Below are positions 37,442 to 45,163 of a stretch of DNA of 64,000 nucleotides, piece after piece; position 1 is the stretch's first letter, and each line of letters opens with the position of its first letter. The notes under the pieces are model-generated. The model saw nothing but the letters and a program-made list of their open reading frames with translations, did not search any database and was not told the origin of the DNA. The DNA comes from Pseudogemmobacter humi. GTDB taxonomy: Bacteria > Pseudomonadota > Alphaproteobacteria > Rhodobacterales > Rhodobacteraceae. The DNA lies in the NCBI RefSeq assembly GCF_900609055.1, contig NZ_UXAW01000075.1:1-64000 (forward strand). The letters are read 5' to 3'. Both the position numbers and the translations under genes were made by a program.

Positions 37442-38557
37442 TCACTCGACCGGGGCCATCCGGTAGAGCGCGCCGCGCTCCTCCGACAGGAACCAGATCG
37501 CGCCGTCCGGCCCCTCGCGGATGTCGCGCACCCGCAGCGTCTCGTCCGAGGCGATGCGCTCCTCGGCCCAGCCGGTCGCTGCCGCCGCATCCGGGTCCAG
37601 CCGCGAGATGAAATCCGATTTCAGCGAGCCGGTGAAGACATCGCCCCGCCACCCGGGCACCAGGGCGCCGGAATAGACCATCAGCCCCGAAGGCGCGATC
37701 GAGGGATCCCAGTAATGCAGCGGCTGCTCCATACCTTCCGCATGGGTGCCGGTGCCGATCCGGCGGCCGTTGTAATTCACCCCGTAAGAGATCACCGGCC
37801 AGCCGTAGTTCAGGCCCTCGGCCGCCAGATTGATCTCATCGCCGCCCTTCGCGCCATGTTCGACGATCAGAAGCCCGCCATCGGGCATCATCAGCGCCGC
37901 GCCCTGGATGTTGCGGTGGCCGATGGACCAGACGCCTGCGCGCCAGCCCTCGCGCACCGTCGCGGGGCTGCCGTCGGGGTTCAGATGCACGACCGAGCCG
38001 ACCGACAGCGCGGGATCCTGCGCCTCCTGCCCGCCCGGGCCGGTGCCGCGGTCGCCGAGCGTGACAAACACGCTGCCATCCGCGGCCCCGACCAGGCGCG
38101 CGCCGAAATGGCGGCTCGCGGGCAGGCTCTCGCCGGTGAACAGGGTCTCGAACCCCTCAAGGGCCAGGAAATCCTCGGAAAGCCGCCCCCGCCCGGCCAT
38201 GCTGGCCAGCCCCTCTCCGCTGCGGCCCGCCCAGGTCAGCCAGATCTCGCGGCTTTGCGCGAAATCCGCGGCCACCATCACGTCCAGAAGCCCGCCCTGG
38301 CCCAGAGCCGCCACCTCGGGCAGGCCCGCGATCTCCTGCGCCGCGCCCTCGTTCAGGCGCAGAAGCCGCCCGCCGCGTTCGGTGATCAGCAGGCTGCCGT
38401 CGGGCAGGAAGGCCAGCGCCCAGGGGGTGTCCAGCCCGTCGGCGATGCGGCGGATCTCCATCTCCCCCGCCGAGGTCGCCACCACCGTATCGGCCCGCGC
38501 CACCCCCGGCAGGCTGAGCATCACGGCGGCGAAAACGGCGGGGACAAGGCGGGACAT
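37442..38557 (-). CDS. Secreted PQQ-dependent sugar dehydrogenase family protein
   Basis: A 371-residue beta-propeller of the glucose/sorbosone dehydrogenase family (YliI/Asd-like). Signal peptide residues 1-22 (SLPGVARA). Seen: GLDTPWALAFLPDGSLLITER, the GTGPGGQEAQDP segment, YSIGHRN-like block (VWSIGHRNIQGAAL), VEHGAKGGDEINL, GLNYGWPVISYG and SGLMVY, which match the PQQ- and calcium-binding framework. It would oxidise aldoses in the periplasm if PQQ is available; no PQQ synthesis gene is here. It is divergent from livK. Confidence 0.92.
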   Translation of the reverse strand: MSRLVPAVFAAVMLSLPGVARADTVVATSAGEMEIRRIADGLDTPWALAFLPDGSLLITERGGRLLRLNEGAAQEIAGLPEVAALGQGGLLDVMVAADFAQSREIWLTWAGRSGEGLASMAGRGRLSEDFLALEGFETLFTGESLPASRHFGARLVGAADGSVFVTLGDRGTGPGGQEAQDPALSVGSVVHLNPDGSPATVREGWRAGVWSIGHRNIQGAALMMPDGGLLIVEHGAKGGDEINLAAEGLNYGWPVISYGVNYNGRRIGTGTHAEGMEQPLHYWDPSIAPSGLMVYSGALVPGWRGDVFTGSLKSDFISRLDPDAAAATGWAEERIASDETLRVRDIREGPDGAIWFLSEERGALYRMAPVE

Positions 38558-38739
38558 GCGGGGCTCCGGTCTGATACGGTTACCCTTCCGACATAGGAGA
38601 CGCCCGCGCCCCCCGCCAGGCAAGGCTGCGGCAATCCGGCAGGAAATCGCCGTAACGGCAGGTTTTATCCGTGCTTTTCTTTTGATCACGTCGTCGCTAG
38701 TTTGATCCTCAGGATCTCGATCCAACCAGGGAGATGTCT

Positions 38740-39942
38740 ATGAAAAAATTCCTTATGGCCACCGCGGCCTGCGCGCTTTCTGCCGGCGCGGCTTCGGCCG
38801 AGGACGTGAAGATCGGCGTTCTGCTCGGCTTCACCGGCCCCATTGAGACCATCGCGCCAAATATGGCCACCGCCGTGGAAATGGCGATCAAAGAGGTCAA
38901 CGACTCGGGCAAGGCCGCCAACGGCTGGACCTTCTCGGCCGCGCGCGCGGATTCGACCTGCATCGACGCCGCCGCCGCCAGCTCCGCGGCCGAGCGGCTG
39001 GTCACCTCGGATGGGGTGAAGGGCATCGTCGGCGCCGACTGCTCGGGCGTGACCCGTGCGGTGCTGGCCAATGTCGCCATCCCGAACGGCGTGGTGATGA
39101 TCTCGCCCTCGGCCACCTCGCCCGCGCTGACCGACGACCCCGACGACGGGCTGTTCTTCCGCACCGTGCCCTCGGACGCCCGCGAAGGCGTGATCATGGC
39201 CGATGTGCTGGCCGACCGCGGCGTGAAGTCGATCGCCATCTCCTATTCCAACTCCGACTATGGCAAGGGCCAGGCCGATGCGATCGCGGCGGCCTTCCAG
39301 GCCAAGGGCGGCACCATCACCATCAACGCCAGCCATGACGACGGCAAGCCCGACTATTCGGCCGAGGTCGCGGCGCTGGCCGCAGCGGGCGGCGAGGTTC
39401 TGGTCGTCGCGGGCTATGTCGACCAGGGCGGCCGCGGCATCATCCAGGCCTCCGTCGACACCGGCGCCTTCACCACCTTCGGCCTGCCGGGCGGCATGTT
39501 CGGGGAATCGCTGACCGAAGCCATCGGCGAGCCGCTGGAAGGGTCCTACGGCCAGCACCCGTCCTCGGACGCCGAGGGCTACCAGACCTATCTGGACATG
39601 GCGACCGCCAACGATCCCTCGTTCGACGGCTCGACCAATTTCGCGCCGAACTCCTACGACGCGGCCGCGCTGATCATCCTTGCGATGCAGGCGGCGAATT
39701 CCACCGATCCCAAGGTCTACAAAGACAAGATCATGGAAGTCGCCAACGGCCCCGCCGACGGCTCGGGCGAGAAGATCAATCCGGGCGAGCTGGGCAAGGC
39801 GCTGGAACTGATCGCCGCGGGCACCCCGATCGATTACGAGGGCGCGACCGGCGTGACGCTGCTGGAAGGCGGCGATGTCACCGGGCGCTACCGCGAATAC
39901 GAAATCAGGGACGGCAAGTGGGAAACCGTGCAGTTCCGCTGA
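38740..39942 (+). CDS. Branched-chain amino-acid ABC transporter, binding protein
   Basis: A 400-residue periplasmic type I binding protein (LivK-like, Peripla_BP_6). Signal peptide residues 1-20 (SAGAASA). Seen: EDVKIGVLLGFTGPIETIAP, GADCSGVTRAVLANVAIPNGVVMISPSATSP (quoted in part as VVMISPSATSPAL), and ISYSNSDYGKG. The ATG at 38740 is chosen because AGGGAG is 5-7 bases before it; the ATG at 38734 is too close to the SD. First gene of the Liv unit and separated from livG by a strong hairpin, as expected for a binding protein made in excess. Confidence 0.94.
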   Translation: MKKFLMATAACALSAGAASAEDVKIGVLLGFTGPIETIAPNMATAVEMAIKEVNDSGKAANGWTFSAARADSTCIDAAAASSAAERLVTSDGVKGIVGADCSGVTRAVLANVAIPNGVVMISPSATSPALTDDPDDGLFFRTVPSDAREGVIMADVLADRGVKSIAISYSNSDYGKGQADAIAAAFQAKGGTITINASHDDGKPDYSAEVAALAAAGGEVLVVAGYVDQGGRGIIQASVDTGAFTTFGLPGGMFGESLTEAIGEPLEGSYGQHPSSDAEGYQTYLDMATANDPSFDGSTNFAPNSYDAAALIILAMQAANSTDPKVYKDKIMEVANGPADGSGEKINPGELGKALELIAAGTPIDYEGATGVTLLEGGDVTGRYREYEIRDGKWETVQFR

Positions 39943-39964
39943 CCTTTCGTCACGCTTGACAAAA

Positions 39965-39993
39965 GCGGCAGGTCCGTTCATCGGGCCTGTCGC
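39965..39993 (+). promoter_or_regulatory. Stable mRNA hairpin between livK and livG
   Basis: 12-bp stem GCGGCAGGTCCG/CGGGCCTGTCGC (two G-T pairs) with loop TTCAT, 22 bases after the binding-protein stop. No U-run follows. Such structures commonly protect the 3' end of binding-protein mRNA and reduce read-through to the ATPase and permease genes. Confidence 0.6.
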
Positions 39994-40060
39994 AACAATT
40001 GATGCCCGCCCCGCCGCATCGACGGCATAAAAACAAGGGCGGCGTTTCGGGGGAAACCTA

Positions 40061-40840
40061 ATGATCCGGGTTGAGAACCTTCACCGGCATTTTGGCGGTT
40101 TTCATGCCGTTGACGGTGCCACCCTGTCGATCCGCAAGGGCACGATCACCGGGCTGATCGGCCCGAACGGTGCCGGAAAATCCACCCTTTTCAACGTGAT
40201 CGCCGGGCGGCTGCCGCCGACCTCGGGCCGGGTGTTCATGGGCGAGGAAGAGATCACCGGCCTGCCCCCGCACGAATTGTTCCACAAGGGCCTGCTCAGA
40301 ACCTTCCAGATCGCGCATGAATTCGGCTCGATGACAGTGCGCGAGAATCTGATGATGGTGCCCGCGAACCAGTCGGGCGAGCATCTGTGGAACGCGCTGT
40401 TCTCGCGCGGGAAGATCCGCGACGAGGAAAAGCGCCTGCGCGAGAAGGCCGACGAAGTGCTGGACTTTCTGACCATCAGCCATATCGCCGACAACCGCGC
40501 CTCGGACATTTCCGGCGGCCAGAAGAAGCTGGTGGAACTGGGCCGCACCATGATGGTCGATGCGAAGATCGTCTTTCTCGACGAGGTGGGCGCCGGGGTG
40601 AACCGGACGCTGCTGAACACCATCGGCGACGCCATCGTCCGGCTGAACCGCGAACGCGGCTATACGTTCTGCGTGATCGAGCACGACATGGATTTCATCG
40701 GCCGCTTCTGCGACCCGGTGATCTGCATGGCCGAGGGCAAGGTGCTGGCCGAAGGCACCATCGACGAGGTGAAGAACGACGAGCGCGTGATCGAGGCCTA
40801 TCTGGGCCGCGGGCTGAAGAACAAGGTGGTCGGCGCATGA
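40061..40840 (+). CDS. Branched-chain amino-acid ABC transporter, ATPase LivG-like
   Basis: A 259-residue ABC ATPase. Seen: Walker A GPNGAGKSTLFNVI, Q-loop TFQIAHEFGSM, signature DISGGQKKLVELGRTMM, Walker B AKIVFLDEVGAGVN and H-loop CVIEHDMDFI; the C-terminal LivG extension ends YLGRGL. GGGGG precedes the ATG. Its stop overlaps the start of a small secreted-protein gene (ATGA). Confidence 0.94.
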   Translation: MIRVENLHRHFGGFHAVDGATLSIRKGTITGLIGPNGAGKSTLFNVIAGRLPPTSGRVFMGEEEITGLPPHELFHKGLLRTFQIAHEFGSMTVRENLMMVPANQSGEHLWNALFSRGKIRDEEKRLREKADEVLDFLTISHIADNRASDISGGQKKLVELGRTMMVDAKIVFLDEVGAGVNRTLLNTIGDAIVRLNRERGYTFCVIEHDMDFIGRFCDPVICMAEGKVLAEGTIDEVKNDERVIEAYLGRGLKNKVVGA

Positions 40841-41352
40841 GCTTTCGCCCCGTTCTGGCGGGCGCGCTCGCGCTGATCGCCGCGCCCGCCCTGGCTTGTC
40901 AGCCGCTGACCCGCCATTTCGGGATCTGCGCCGAAGACACGCCCTGGGAAAACGGGATCTGGGAATCCGCCGGCGACAGCGACACGCTCCGGCTGGGAGA
41001 TTTCGCTTATGAGGGGTTCGAGGATTACCTCGGCCACAACCCGGAACAAAGCATTGAAACAGAACGAGAAACGCTGATCTCTGAATGGCAGGACACCCTT
41101 GTCGCCATCCATGCTCTGGACAGTTTCGACACGCCGGATCTGCATCTGGTGCGGCTGATCGCCAGCCGTGCCTGGCCCGATGAGCCCGGGTTCATCGAGG
41201 CGACGATGATCGCCGGGGCCAAAGAGCGGCCCGGCCTGCGGCTGATGCTGCGCGTCACCGCCCCCGCTGATACCACGCCCGCCGAACTCGATACGCTGTC
41301 GCGCAGCTATGCCGGGCTGATCCGCCCCGCCGCCCCGCAGGAAGGCAACTGA
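40837..41352 (+). CDS. Secreted protein of unknown function inside the Liv operon (1)
   Basis: A 171-residue protein with a signal peptide (residues 1-20, IAAPALA, then Cys21). The mature part has CQPLTRHFGICAEDTPWENGIWE near its start (quoted in part: HFGICAEDTPWE), one more stretch of acidic residues, and a C-terminal helix. The Cys right after the predicted cleavage site leaves open a lipoprotein, but the -3 residue does not fit the lipobox well. I do not recognise a family. It starts in the livG stop (ATGA) and ends 3 bases before livF, so it is co-translated with the transporter. Codon use looks like its neighbours. Confidence 0.8.
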   Translation: MSFRPVLAGALALIAAPALACQPLTRHFGICAEDTPWENGIWESAGDSDTLRLGDFAYEGFEDYLGHNPEQSIETERETLISEWQDTLVAIHALDSFDTPDLHLVRLIASRAWPDEPGFIEATMIAGAKERPGLRLMLRVTAPADTTPAELDTLSRSYAGLIRPAAPQEGN

Positions 41353-41355
41353 CCC

Positions 41356-42069
41356 ATGGCTCATCCCTTCCTCATCGGCGAGAACATGACCGGCGGCTAC
41401 GGCGCGGTCGATATCCTGCATTCCTGCACCCTCGCGGTGGAAAAGGGCGAGATCGCGGTGATCGTCGGCCCGAACGGCGCCGGGAAATCCACCGCGATGA
41501 AGGCGGTGTTCGGGATGCTGAAACTGCGCCAGGGCTCGGTGCGGCTGAACGGCGAGGACATCTCCCGGCTGTCGCCGCAGGCCCGCGTGCGCAAGGGCAT
41601 GGGGTTCGTGCCGCAGACCCAGAACATCTTCACCTCGATGACGGTCGAGGAGAACCTGGAGATGGGCGCCTTCATCCGCGAGGACGAAGGTATCCAGGAC
41701 ACCATGGCCCAGATCTACGACCTGTTCCCGATCCTCAAGGAAAAGCGCCACCAGGCCGCGGGCGAGCTTTCGGGCGGCCAGCGCCAGCAGGTGGCCGTGG
41801 GCCGCGCGCTGATGACCCGGCCGCAGGTCCTGATGCTGGACGAGCCGACCGCGGGCGTCTCGCCCATCGTGATGGACGAGCTGTTCGACCGCATCATCGA
41901 GATCGCGCGCAGCGGAATCTCGATCCTGATGGTCGAGCAGAACGCCCGCCAGGCCCTTGAAATCGCGGACAAAGGTTACGTCCTCGTGCAAGGCGCCAAC
42001 CGCTACAGCGACACCGGCAAGGCGCTTCTCGCCGACCCCGAGGTCCGCAAATCCTTCCTGGGGGGCTGA
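41356..42069 (+). CDS. Branched-chain amino-acid ABC transporter, ATPase LivF-like
   Basis: A 237-residue ABC ATPase. Seen: MTGGYGAVDILHSC, Walker A GPNGAGKSTAMKAV, Q-loop GFVPQTQNIF, signature ELSGGQRQQVAVGRALM, Walker B VLMLDEPTAGVSP, H-loop LMVEQNARQALEIA (the usual LivF form with Gln-Asn). GGAAGG precedes the ATG. It pairs with the LivG-like ATPase. Confidence 0.94.
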   Translation: MAHPFLIGENMTGGYGAVDILHSCTLAVEKGEIAVIVGPNGAGKSTAMKAVFGMLKLRQGSVRLNGEDISRLSPQARVRKGMGFVPQTQNIFTSMTVEENLEMGAFIREDEGIQDTMAQIYDLFPILKEKRHQAAGELSGGQRQQVAVGRALMTRPQVLMLDEPTAGVSPIVMDELFDRIIEIARSGISILMVEQNARQALEIADKGYVLVQGANRYSDTGKALLADPEVRKSFLGG

Positions 42070-42072
42070 GCC

Positions 42073-42474
42073 ATGGACCGGCTGATTACAGCCAGCATCG
42101 CCGCCCTTTCCTCGGCCGCACCGCCCGCGCTGGCCGGCGATCTGCTGTGCGAGCGCGAACAGATCTGCTCGGGCCCCGGGACCTGCCGCAGCCTTCCCGC
42201 GGGCGATCCCGCGAGGCTGGTGGAGATCCGGGGCTTCGACACCGACGCCCCCTCTGTCCTGTCCGGCGGCGAAGAAACCCGGCTGCGGCCCCGAAAGCAG
42301 CGGGTTCCCGACCTGCGCCATAGGGACGGGCGCAGCCCGGACGGCGCCGAACTGACCGTCATGTGGATGAGAACGCATTACACCTATTTCTCCATCGAAC
42401 AGAAGGTTGCGGATGGCACGACATTCTCCTCGTCCGGCTCCTGCCTTCTGCGCCACAGCGATCCGGTGAGCTGA
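42073..42474 (+). CDS. Secreted protein of unknown function inside the Liv operon (2)
   Basis: A 133-residue protein with a probable signal peptide (residues 1-21, SSAAPPALA) and a small mature domain with Cys residues in LLCEREQICSGPGTCRSLP and one near the C-terminus (GSCLLRH). The C-terminal half has alternating hydrophobic strands. I do not recognise a family and see no similarity to the first embedded protein beyond both being exported. It lies 3 bases after livF and 2 bases before livH, so it is part of the same message. Confidence 0.7.
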   Translation: MDRLITASIAALSSAAPPALAGDLLCEREQICSGPGTCRSLPAGDPARLVEIRGFDTDAPSVLSGGEETRLRPRKQRVPDLRHRDGRSPDGAELTVMWMRTHYTYFSIEQKVADGTTFSSSGSCLLRHSDPVS

Positions 42475-42476
42475 CA

Positions 42477-43481
42477 ATGGACCTTCTCAACGCGCTTGTC
42501 GCTTTCGCCAATTTCGTCCTCGTTCCCGGGCTGACCTATGGCAGCCAGCTTGCGCTCGGCGCGCTCGGGGTGACGCTGATCTTCGCGGTGCTGCGGTTCT
42601 CGAACTTCGCCCATGGCGACACCATGGCCTTCGGCACGGTGATGGCGATCCTGTTCACATGGCTGTTGCAGTCCTGGGGGATCAGTGCAGGGCCGCTGCC
42701 GACGGCGCTTCTCGCCCTGCCCCTCGCCATCGCAACGACCGCGCTGATGGTGCTGGGCACCGACCGGGTGGTCTACCGCTTTTACCGCCGCCAGAAGGCG
42801 CGGCCGATCATTCTGATGATCGCCTCGGTCGGCGTGATGTTCGTGATGAACGGCGTGGTGCGGATGATCCTCGGCACCCGCGAGGTGAAATTCGACGACG
42901 GCGCGCGCTTCCTGCTGGCGCCCGCCGATTTCCGCGCCACGACCGGGCTGGCCGAGCCGCTGGCGATCCGCACCACCCAGGCGGTTTCCGTCGTGGTGGC
43001 GGTGCTTTGTGTGGCGGCGCTGTTCTGGTTCCTCAACCGCACCCGCACGGGGAAATCGATGCGGGCGTTTTCCGACAACGAGGATCTGGCGCTTCTGTCG
43101 GGGATCAATCCCGACCGCGTGGTCATGGTGACCTGGATCATCGCCGGGGCGCTGGCGACCATCGCGGGCACGCTTTACGGGCTGGACAAGAATTACCGCG
43201 TCTTCGTCTATTTCGGCATGCTGCTGCCGATCTTCGCCTCGGCCATCGTCGGCGGCCTCGGCTCGCCGATCGGCGCGATCCTGGGCGGTTTCGTGATCGC
43301 GTTTTCCGAAATCCTCGTCACCAATGCCTGGCGCAAGATCCTGTCCTATCTGGTGCCGGAAAGCTGGCTGGGCGAAGGGCTGTGGCAGGCCCTGTCCACC
43401 GATTACAAGGTGGCGGTCAGCTTCGTCATTCTGATCATCGTGCTTCTGGTGAAGCCGAACGGCATCATGGGGGGCAAGTGA
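42477..43481 (+). CDS. Branched-chain amino-acid ABC transporter, permease LivH-like
   Basis: A 334-residue inner-membrane permease with eight or so predicted helices. Seen: GLTYGSQLALGALGVTLIFAVLRFSNFAHGD (quoted in part: FAVLRFSNFAHGDTMAFG), the EAA-like loop NPDRVVMVTWIIAGALATIAGTLYG and GGLGSPIGAILGGF. It forms the channel with the LivM-like protein. The start follows the small gene's stop by two bases. Confidence 0.94.
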   Translation: MDLLNALVAFANFVLVPGLTYGSQLALGALGVTLIFAVLRFSNFAHGDTMAFGTVMAILFTWLLQSWGISAGPLPTALLALPLAIATTALMVLGTDRVVYRFYRRQKARPIILMIASVGVMFVMNGVVRMILGTREVKFDDGARFLLAPADFRATTGLAEPLAIRTTQAVSVVVAVLCVAALFWFLNRTRTGKSMRAFSDNEDLALLSGINPDRVVMVTWIIAGALATIAGTLYGLDKNYRVFVYFGMLLPIFASAIVGGLGSPIGAILGGFVIAFSEILVTNAWRKILSYLVPESWLGEGLWQALSTDYKVAVSFVILIIVLLVKPNGIMGGK

Positions 43482-43482
43482 G

Positions 43483-44790
43483 ATGAGCGGCACCATGCGC
43501 AATCTTTCGCTTTTCGCGGGCGTCGCGATGCTTTTCGTGCTGACCGGCGTGTTCCAGAGCTGGAACCTCAGCCTCAACATCCTGAACCTCGCGCTGCTGT
43601 CGGCGATCATGGCGATCGGGGTGAACATCCAGTGGGGCTATGCCGGGCTGTTCTCGGCTGGGATCGTCGGCTCGGTGGCGCTTGGCGGGCTGGGGGTGGC
43701 GCTGATCTCGGGCAAGCCCGCCGCCGGGGCATGGGCTGCGGGCACCCCGCGCATCGCCGCGGCGCTGGCCTTTGCCGCGGTTGCCATCGCGCTGGCGGTC
43801 TGGATGCAGCGCAAACTGCCGAAAGGCACCAGCCGCAGCCTTGCCACCATCCTGTTCCTGGTCGTCGCCTTCTTCATCTACCGGGGCCTGCTCGATCCGG
43901 CGGTGCTGGCGGTCGAGGCCAACAATTCCGCCCAGGCCGGGCATATCGGCGGGCTGGGGCTGAACTCGCTCTGGGCCTGGCCGGTCGGGGCCGCGCTGGC
44001 CGCGGCGGCGGCCTGGGTGATCGGCAAGGTCGCCCTTGGCCTGCGCGAGGATTACCTCGCCATCGCCACGCTCGGCATCGGCGAGATCATCATCGCGGTT
44101 CTCAGGAACGAGGACTGGCTGGCGCGCGGCGTCAAGAACCTGATCGACCTGCCGCGCCCCTGGCCGGTGCCCTATGAGATCAGCCTCCAGGCCGACCCGG
44201 ATTTCGTCGGCCGGGTGACGGCGGCGGGGCTGGATCCGGTGGCGACATCGGCGATCACGGTGAAGCTGATCTATGCCGCGCTGTTCACCCTGGTGCTGCT
44301 GACGCTGGTCTGGCTGTGCGAGCGGGCGCTGAACAGCCCCTGGGGCCGCATGGTCCGCGCCATCCGCGACAACGAGATCGCCGCCGGGGCGATGGGAAAA
44401 CACGTCAAGTTCCGCCATTTGCAGATCTTCATCATCGGCTCGGCGGTGGTGGGTCTGGCGGGAGCGATGATGACCTCGCTCGACGGCCAGCTGACGCCGA
44501 CCAGCTATACCCCCTTGCGCTTCACCTTCCTGATCTGGGTGATGGTGATCGTCGGCGGCTCGGGCAACAACTGGGGCGCGATCCTCGGCGGCGTGCTGAT
44601 CGGCTGGCTCTATCTGGCGGTGGAGTTCCTCGGGCCGCAGATGATGGGTTACATCACCGCGGGCCTGCCCTCGGGCGAGCTGAAGACCCGGCTGGCGGAA
44701 TCGGCGGCACATATGCGGCTGCTGACGCTCGGCGCGATCATGCTGGTGGTGCTGCGTTTCGCCCCGCGCGGGCTGATCCCCGAGAAATGA
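43483..44790 (+). CDS. Branched-chain amino-acid ABC transporter, permease LivM-like
   Basis: A 435-residue permease with about ten hydrophobic segments. Seen: IGVNIQWGYAGLFSAG, LREDYLAIATLGIGEII, the NEIAAGAMGKHVKFRHLQIF loop that contacts the ATPase, and GGSGNNWGAILGG. It is longer than E. coli-type LivM core because of an insert around residues 90-180. The ATG at 43483 lies one base after the livH stop. It is the last gene of the operon; hairpins follow. Confidence 0.93.
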   Translation: MSGTMRNLSLFAGVAMLFVLTGVFQSWNLSLNILNLALLSAIMAIGVNIQWGYAGLFSAGIVGSVALGGLGVALISGKPAAGAWAAGTPRIAAALAFAAVAIALAVWMQRKLPKGTSRSLATILFLVVAFFIYRGLLDPAVLAVEANNSAQAGHIGGLGLNSLWAWPVGAALAAAAAWVIGKVALGLREDYLAIATLGIGEIIIAVLRNEDWLARGVKNLIDLPRPWPVPYEISLQADPDFVGRVTAAGLDPVATSAITVKLIYAALFTLVLLTLVWLCERALNSPWGRMVRAIRDNEIAAGAMGKHVKFRHLQIFIIGSAVVGLAGAMMTSLDGQLTPTSYTPLRFTFLIWVMVIVGGSGNNWGAILGGVLIGWLYLAVEFLGPQMMGYITAGLPSGELKTRLAESAAHMRLLTLGAIMLVVLRFAPRGLIPEK

Positions 44791-44792
44791 CG

Positions 44793-44822
44793 CCCTGACC
44801 GGCTTCGGGATGCCGGCGTCAG
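44793..44822 (+). terminator. Candidate livM terminator hairpin
   Basis: CCTGACCGGC pairs with GCCG-GC-GTCAGG (two-base bulge) just after the livM stop. No U-run follows, so it may instead protect the mRNA end. Confidence 0.4.
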
Positions 44823-44952
44823 GAGGCTGGCGCAACAGCGCCGGCAATCCTCTTCGAGGGATTGCGATCTGCCGGGATCATCACTCCCCGCGACATTCTG
44901 CGATCATGCCAGAGCCTTAGATCCGGGCCCGGGTCCGGCAGGTCCGCTCCGA

Positions 44953-44998
44953 CAATTTTCTTCGAAGAAAATTGCCAAAATCCTTGGAAGGATTTTGG
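44953..44998. repeat. Double-palindrome intergenic element, copy 3
   Basis: Palindromes CAATTTTCTTC/GAAGAAAATTG (44953-44974) and CCAAAATCCTT/AAGGATTTTGG (44975-44998). Arm sequences differ from copies 1 and 2 but stay self-complementary, and order and spacing are kept. Confidence 0.85.
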
Positions 44999-45080
44999 TC
45001 GCCGTGGCCTGCGGCAGAGCATCCGATCCTGCCGGGCAGAGACGGCTGCAACAGACGGGCTCCGCCTGCGAAACAAAAGA

Positions 45081-45137
45081 AAAGAGGCCCCGACCGGGGC
45101 CTCTTTCCCTCTCATCCGGTGCCGTATGGCACCGGAT
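45081..45137 (-). terminator. Terminator of the RTX-Hint gene
   Basis: Perfect 11-bp stem AAAGAGGCCCC/GGGGCCTCTTT with a 4-base loop (45081-45106), followed on the minus strand by TTCTTTTGTTT. A second perfect 10-bp hairpin ATCCGGTGCC/GGCACCGGAT (45114-45137) lies between it and the stop codon. Confidence 0.88.
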
Positions 45138-45163
45138 TCGCTGCATAACCGCAATAATGGGGA

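Larger units (their letters stand above)
44791..45163. other. Intergenic region after livM
   Basis: No gene in 373 bases between the convergent livM and RTX genes. It holds a livM-proximal hairpin (44793-44822), a small hairpin GCAATC/GATTGC (44844-44865), the third double-palindrome element (44953-44998), and the RTX-gene terminator (45081-45106) with a second hairpin next to it (45114-45137). Confidence 0.7.

Noticed and set aside
39956-39984. TTGACA as a possible internal livG promoter
   Set aside because: No acceptable -10 hexamer 16-18 bases downstream, and the site runs into the stable hairpin.
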